Below are positions 5,645 to 6,547 of a stretch of 6,547 nt of DNA, one piece after another (position 1 is the first letter of the stretch; the number at the start of each line of letters is the position of its first letter). The stretch covers positions 1-6,547 of the forward strand of contig DHRX01000036.1 of NCBI GenBank assembly GCA_002408345.1, read 5' to 3'. The notes under the pieces were generated by a model, which was not told where the DNA came from, ran no database searches, and saw only the letters and a program-made list of their open reading frames with translations. Both the position numbers and the translations under genes were made by a program. The stretch is from Firmicutes bacterium UBA5301 (GTDB lineage: Bacteria; Bacillota; UBA5301).

Positions 5645-6547
5645 AGGAGCTTTCTGAAGCGATAGGGGTTTCCGGTCGGGAAGATGCGGTACGCAATTTA
5701 TTACGTGATGAGCTCCAAAATTGTGTTGATACGATAGAAAATGATGTTATCGGTAACCTTTACTGCTATAAGAATTGGTCTTCAAAGGGACCACAGATTC
5801 TTTTGGCAGCACATATGGATGAAGTCGGTTTAATGGTTACCAAGATTGAAAAGGACGGTTTTTTGCGGTTTCAACCTGTTGGCGCTGTAGATCCTCGGGT
5901 TTTAGTAAGTAAACCGGTGGTAATTGGTGAAACCAAGGTTTCTGGGGTTATCGGCGCTAAGCCGATTCATCTCCAGGAGAGAGATGAGCGGAAACGGGCT
6001 TTAGATTATAAAGATTTATTTATTGATATTGGAGTTAGTTCTGATGAAGAAGCCAAGAAACTAGTAAGCTTAGGGGATTTAGTTGCTTTTACGACTAAGT
6101 ACCAGGAACTACCTGGTGGTGTGCTGAAAGGAAAAGCCTTTGATGACCGGGCTGGTTGTGCAGTTTTAGCCGAGGTTCTGCAAAAAGACTACTCAGTAGG
6201 GGTGGTCGGAGTGTTTACGGTGCAGGAAGAGGTGGGCTTTCGTGGTGCTCGGGTAGTGGGGCAGACTCTGCAGCCAGATGTAGCTATAGTCCTTGAAGGG
6301 ACGACTGCAGCTGATGTACCAGAAATTGAGGAGCATGGACAAAGCACCAAGATGGGGGTGGGGCCGGTTCTGACCCTAATGGATGGTTCTGTAATGCCCC
6401 ATCGGCCTACGGTGGAGAAATTAAAATCCTTAGCTGACCAGTTACAGATCCCGACCCAATATCGGAGAAGTAGCACCGGTTCTACGGATGCTGGTGTTCT
6501 CCAACGTGGTAGCACCGGAGTTAGAACAGCGGTACTTTCTATTCCTT
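5635..6547 (+). CDS. M42 family metallo-aminopeptidase (second of a tandem pair, 3'-truncated)
   Basis: This is a second M42 peptidase, open to the right edge with 304 codons visible; a full protein would need roughly 30-50 more. Recognised residues are H60 (AAHMDE), D170 (KAFDDRAG), E198 and E199 (QEEVGFRG) and E221 (VLEGTTAAD), with LSIP at the very end. The last expected ligand, His in an RYxH motif, would fall just past the window, so its absence here is only truncation. The protein aligns along its length with the upstream gene product (for example LRFxxxGxxDxR, VIGAKPxH and KAFDDRAG) but is clearly diverged. It has Glu where the first protein has Asp230, and a region after it (about 223-280) that differs markedly in sequence. 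The N-terminus MLLKELSEAIGVSGRE is standard for the family. Translation is probably coupled to the upstream gene by the 10-nt overlap and internal ribosome binding site. It is probably cytoplasmic, as no signal peptide is seen. Confidence 0.93.
   Translation, partial: MLLKELSEAIGVSGREDAVRNLLRDELQNCVDTIENDVIGNLYCYKNWSSKGPQILLAAHMDEVGLMVTKIEKDGFLRFQPVGAVDPRVLVSKPVVIGETKVSGVIGAKPIHLQERDERKRALDYKDLFIDIGVSSDEEAKKLVSLGDLVAFTTKYQELPGGVLKGKAFDDRAGCAVLAEVLQKDYSVGVVGVFTVQEEVGFRGARVVGQTLQPDVAIVLEGTTAADVPEIEEHGQSTKMGVGPVLTLMDGSVMPHRPTVEKLKSLADQLQIPTQYRRSSTGSTDAGVLQRGSTGVRTAVLSIP

Noticed and set aside
6189..6515. 108-residue minus-strand open frame inside the second M42 gene
   Set aside because: It is antisense to the QEEVG and later conserved segments, rich in P, T, R and S, and has no recognisable domain.

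Overview
The window looks like chromosomal DNA from a bacterium in or near the Firmicutes (Clostridia-like). The clues are a RecD2-type helicase of the kind found in organisms without RecBCD, strong AGGAGG-like ribosome binding sites, two TTG starts each with a good Shine-Dalgarno, a NitT/TauT-type importer, and a tandem pair of M42 aminopeptidases. Base composition is moderate and similar throughout by eye. I see no mobile element, tRNA, rRNA, CRISPR array or sign of recent transfer. The genus cannot be set from the sequence alone.

All genes are on the + strand, in three blocks. (1) Positions 1-1794 hold the 3' part of recD2, whose N-terminus lies outside the window. (2) Positions 1831-4453 hold a complete three-gene ABC importer in the order substrate-binding protein, ATPase, permease. 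The genes are 21 nt apart and then overlap by 14 nt, so they almost certainly form one operon. Only 36 nt separate recD2 from the binding protein, and I found no clear promoter there, so the importer may be read partly from recD2 transcription or from a promoter inside recD2. (3) After a 141-nt gap holding a large hairpin (likely terminator) come two consecutive M42 metallo-aminopeptidase genes. They overlap by 10 nt, and the second runs off the right end just before its last metal ligand.

Working together: the binding protein is exported by a Sec signal peptide, captures an unidentified small solute and delivers it to the permease, which the ATPase energises. The substrate cannot be read from sequence; families of this type handle nitrate, sulfonates/taurine, pyrimidine precursors and other small molecules. 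The M42 enzymes are expected to be cytoplasmic, large self-compartmentalised aminopeptidases that trim peptides. Their overlap suggests co-production and possibly mixed assemblies. Nothing ties recD2, the importer and the peptidases into one pathway.

This is mostly an ordinary housekeeping and transport region. The points worth a second look are the diverged M42 pair (Asp versus Glu at one metal-ligand position), the hairpin with a competing alternative fold ahead of the M42 genes, the binding protein's lack of a lipobox, and the recD2-transporter junction. I do not see evidence for a new biological system.
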